DNA of 6,474 bases from an uncultured Saprospiraceae bacterium (lineage in GTDB: Bacteria; Bacteroidota; Bacteroidia; Chitinophagales; Saprospiraceae), in contig CALGLY010000326.1 of assembly GCA_937959095.1 (NCBI GenBank), positions 1 to 6,474 of the forward strand, in the 5' to 3' direction. The notes under the pieces are model-generated. The model was not told the origin of the DNA. It saw only the letters and a list, made by a program, of their open reading frames with translations, and ran no database searches. Made by a program: the position numbers and the translations under genes. Positions 4,831 through 6,474 of the stretch are shown here, piece by piece (the first letter of the stretch is position 1; each line of letters begins with the position of its first letter).

Positions 4831-6474
4831 ATGAGAAAACAAATCACCCTTTTCTTACTAATTCTTGCTTATATCACACAACTAGCAGCCCAAACACCTT
4901 TCCCTTCGGCAGGTGAAGTCTTCCGAGACGATGTCGTACCACGCATTGATATTTTAATTGCTGAAAATGACCTAGCTACTATTTTATCCGAAAATAACTT
5001 AGGCAGTTATCAGCATTATCCAGCTACTTTTATCTTTAGTAATGGAAGCGTTTTAGATACGATAGAAGAAGTCGGCTTCCGATTGCGGGGCAATTCATCA
5101 AGAGGTTCGCGAAAAAAGTCCTTCAAAGTCTCCTTTAACTCCTTTGAGCCAGGTAGAAAATACTACGGCTTAGAAAAACTCAATCTGAATGGCGAACACA
5201 ACGATCCCACTATTATCCGCTCAAAAGTCGCTTGGGATTTAGCCCGCGAAATGGAGATAGTAGCTTCGCGTTGCAATCCTGTAGAGTTTTATATTAATGG
5301 AAATTATCGCGGCTTGTACCTCAATGTAGAACATATAGATGAAGAATTTGTGGAGGGTAGATTCGGTAATAAAAATGGTAATTTATACAAATGCCTCTAC
5401 CCTGCGGACTTAGATTATAAAGGCTCTAGTCCCGAAGAATACAAAGAAGTCTATTGGGGAAGACGTGCCTATCAACTTCAAACGAATGAGGAAGCAGATG
5501 ACTATTCCGATTTGGCTAACTTCATTAATGTCCTCAATAATATGCCTGATAATGCCCTGCCTTGTAGTTTAGAGCAGGTTTTCAATGTACAAGACTATAT
5601 TAAAGCGATAGCATTTGATATTCTAATTGGTAATTGGGACGGGCCGCTTTACAACAAAAACAACTTCTACCTCTACCACAATACAGCAACGGACAAGTTT
5701 GAATATATCCCTTATGATGTAGATAATTCCTTGGGTATTGATTGGCTCAATCGGGACTGGGCAACACGTGATATTTACGATTGGGGAAAGCATGGGGAAG
5801 CACGACCGCTCTATTGGCGACTGATGGATGTTCCTGAATATCGCGCCTTATTTTCTTACTATATGGACAAATTTGTGCAGAAAATTTTCACAGAAGCAAA
5901 GCTCTTTCCCTACTTAGATAATATGAAAAATGGACTCCGAAGTTATGCCGAAAAGGACACCTACCGAACCCTCGACTATGGTTTCACGATAGGGCAATGG
6001 GAGCAATCTTTTTCGGAAGCCTTAGATTATTATCACACGCCTTACGGCTTGAAAGAATATATCAGCAAACGACGCTCGGAGACGCTGCGTCAATTAGATT
6101 TTGATGGAATGTGGCCGCTCATTACTGGGATTTCTACGAATACGCCTTCGGCAAATACAGCCATTCATTTTCAGGCAACGGTAGAGGATGACAGCCAAGT
6201 AGAAAGCGTGCAAGTTTGCTATCAAATCAATGGGCAAGGCGCACCGATTTGTGTAGCTATGCAAGAAGGAATTACAAACCATTTCAGCGCAAGTATTGAT
6301 GGATTGAATGCTGGCACTGCGCTAAGTTATCGGATTATAGCAATGGGTGATAGCGGCAATGAAAGCATACAACCGCGTTGTGGCTCGCACTCTTTAGTGG
6401 TACTGAATGCGAGTACTTCCTTGGCTATCAATGAATTTATGGCAAGTAATTCCAATACGATTGAAGATGAAGCA
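4831..6474 (+). CDS. CotH kinase family protein, secreted, with Ig-like and lamin-tail domains (3' end outside window)
   Basis: The open frame runs 548 codons to the window edge without a stop. Residues 1-21 are a signal peptide (ITLFLLILAYITQLAAQ). Residues 30 to about 420 match the CotH fold, an atypical secreted protein kinase: RLRGNSSRGSRKKSFK at 84-99 (glycine-rich/Lys region), LEKLNLNGEHNDPTIIRSK at 114-132, IGNWDGPLYNKNNFYLY at 266-282 (D270, catalytic-type Asp) and YIPYDVDNSLG at 292-302 (D296/D298, metal-binding type). All expected motifs are present, so activity is likely. Residues about 428-520 form an Ig/FN3-like domain, and LAINEFMASNSNTIEDEA at the edge is the typical start of a lamin-tail domain. 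Bacteroidota proteins of this design usually end in a type IX secretion signal, which cannot be seen here. The start is set by an in-frame TAG at 4816 just upstream of the ATG. The preceding OmpA-DUF6624 gene lies 133 bp away on the same strand. Confidence 0.92.
   Translation, partial: MRKQITLFLLILAYITQLAAQTPFPSAGEVFRDDVVPRIDILIAENDLATILSENNLGSYQHYPATFIFSNGSVLDTIEEVGFRLRGNSSRGSRKKSFKVSFNSFEPGRKYYGLEKLNLNGEHNDPTIIRSKVAWDLAREMEIVASRCNPVEFYINGNYRGLYLNVEHIDEEFVEGRFGNKNGNLYKCLYPADLDYKGSSPEEYKEVYWGRRAYQLQTNEEADDYSDLANFINVLNNMPDNALPCSLEQVFNVQDYIKAIAFDILIGNWDGPLYNKNNFYLYHNTATDKFEYIPYDVDNSLGIDWLNRDWATRDIYDWGKHGEARPLYWRLMDVPEYRALFSYYMDKFVQKIFTEAKLFPYLDNMKNGLRSYAEKDTYRTLDYGFTIGQWEQSFSEALDYYHTPYGLKEYISKRRSETLRQLDFDGMWPLITGISTNTPSANTAIHFQATVEDDSQVESVQVCYQINGQGAPICVAMQEGITNHFSASIDGLNAGTALSYRIIAMGDSGNESIQPRCGSHSLVVLNASTSLAINEFMASNSNTIEDEA

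Noticed and set aside
6094..6282. Minus-strand 62-codon open frame inside the CotH gene
   Set aside because: Shadow of the Ig-like domain coding sequence on the plus strand.

Overview
The window comes from a Bacteroidota genome, probably a Saprospirales- or Cytophagales-like lineage. This is inferred from the AT-rich DNA, the very weak Shine-Dalgarno signals, and the protein types: a secreted NPSFE-type domain joined to an OmpA domain, and a CotH kinase with the start of a lamin-tail domain. No rRNA or tRNA gene, CRISPR array or complete insertion sequence was seen.

Region by region: (1) Positions 1-94 hold no identifiable gene, only two small hairpin-capable sequences. (2) Positions 95-1573, minus strand, encode a class II Fic protein with an AbiEi-like winged-helix N-terminal region. 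Its upstream region carries a three-copy repeat spaced by about whole turns of the helix, the proximal copy covering the translation start; this looks like an autoregulatory operator. (3) Positions 1580-1890 are a divergent intergenic region with that repeat array and a 31-codon start-less open frame that runs into the next gene with an ATGA overlap. (4) Positions 1891-2448 encode a small lipoprotein with a PsbP/DcrB-like fold. (5) Positions 2557-2778 encode a 73-residue protein resembling the C-terminal domain of ribosomal protein L7/L12. (6) Positions 2871-4697 encode a secreted Cys-rich NPSFE domain, an OmpA peptidoglycan-binding domain, a helical linker and a C-terminal DUF6624-like domain. 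(7) Positions 4831 to the right edge encode the N-terminal 548 residues of a secreted CotH-family kinase with a following Ig-like domain and the first residues of a lamin-tail domain; the gene continues beyond the window.

The plus-strand genes do not form an obvious pathway. Three of the four are predicted to be exported (lipoprotein, OmpA fusion, CotH kinase), so the right part is mainly a cell-envelope and secretion neighbourhood. The Fic gene on the left is a separate, self-contained unit with its own apparent regulation. The items most worth following up are the phased operator array in front of the AbiEi-Fic gene, the OmpA-DUF6624 fusion, and the free-standing L7/L12-like miniprotein.
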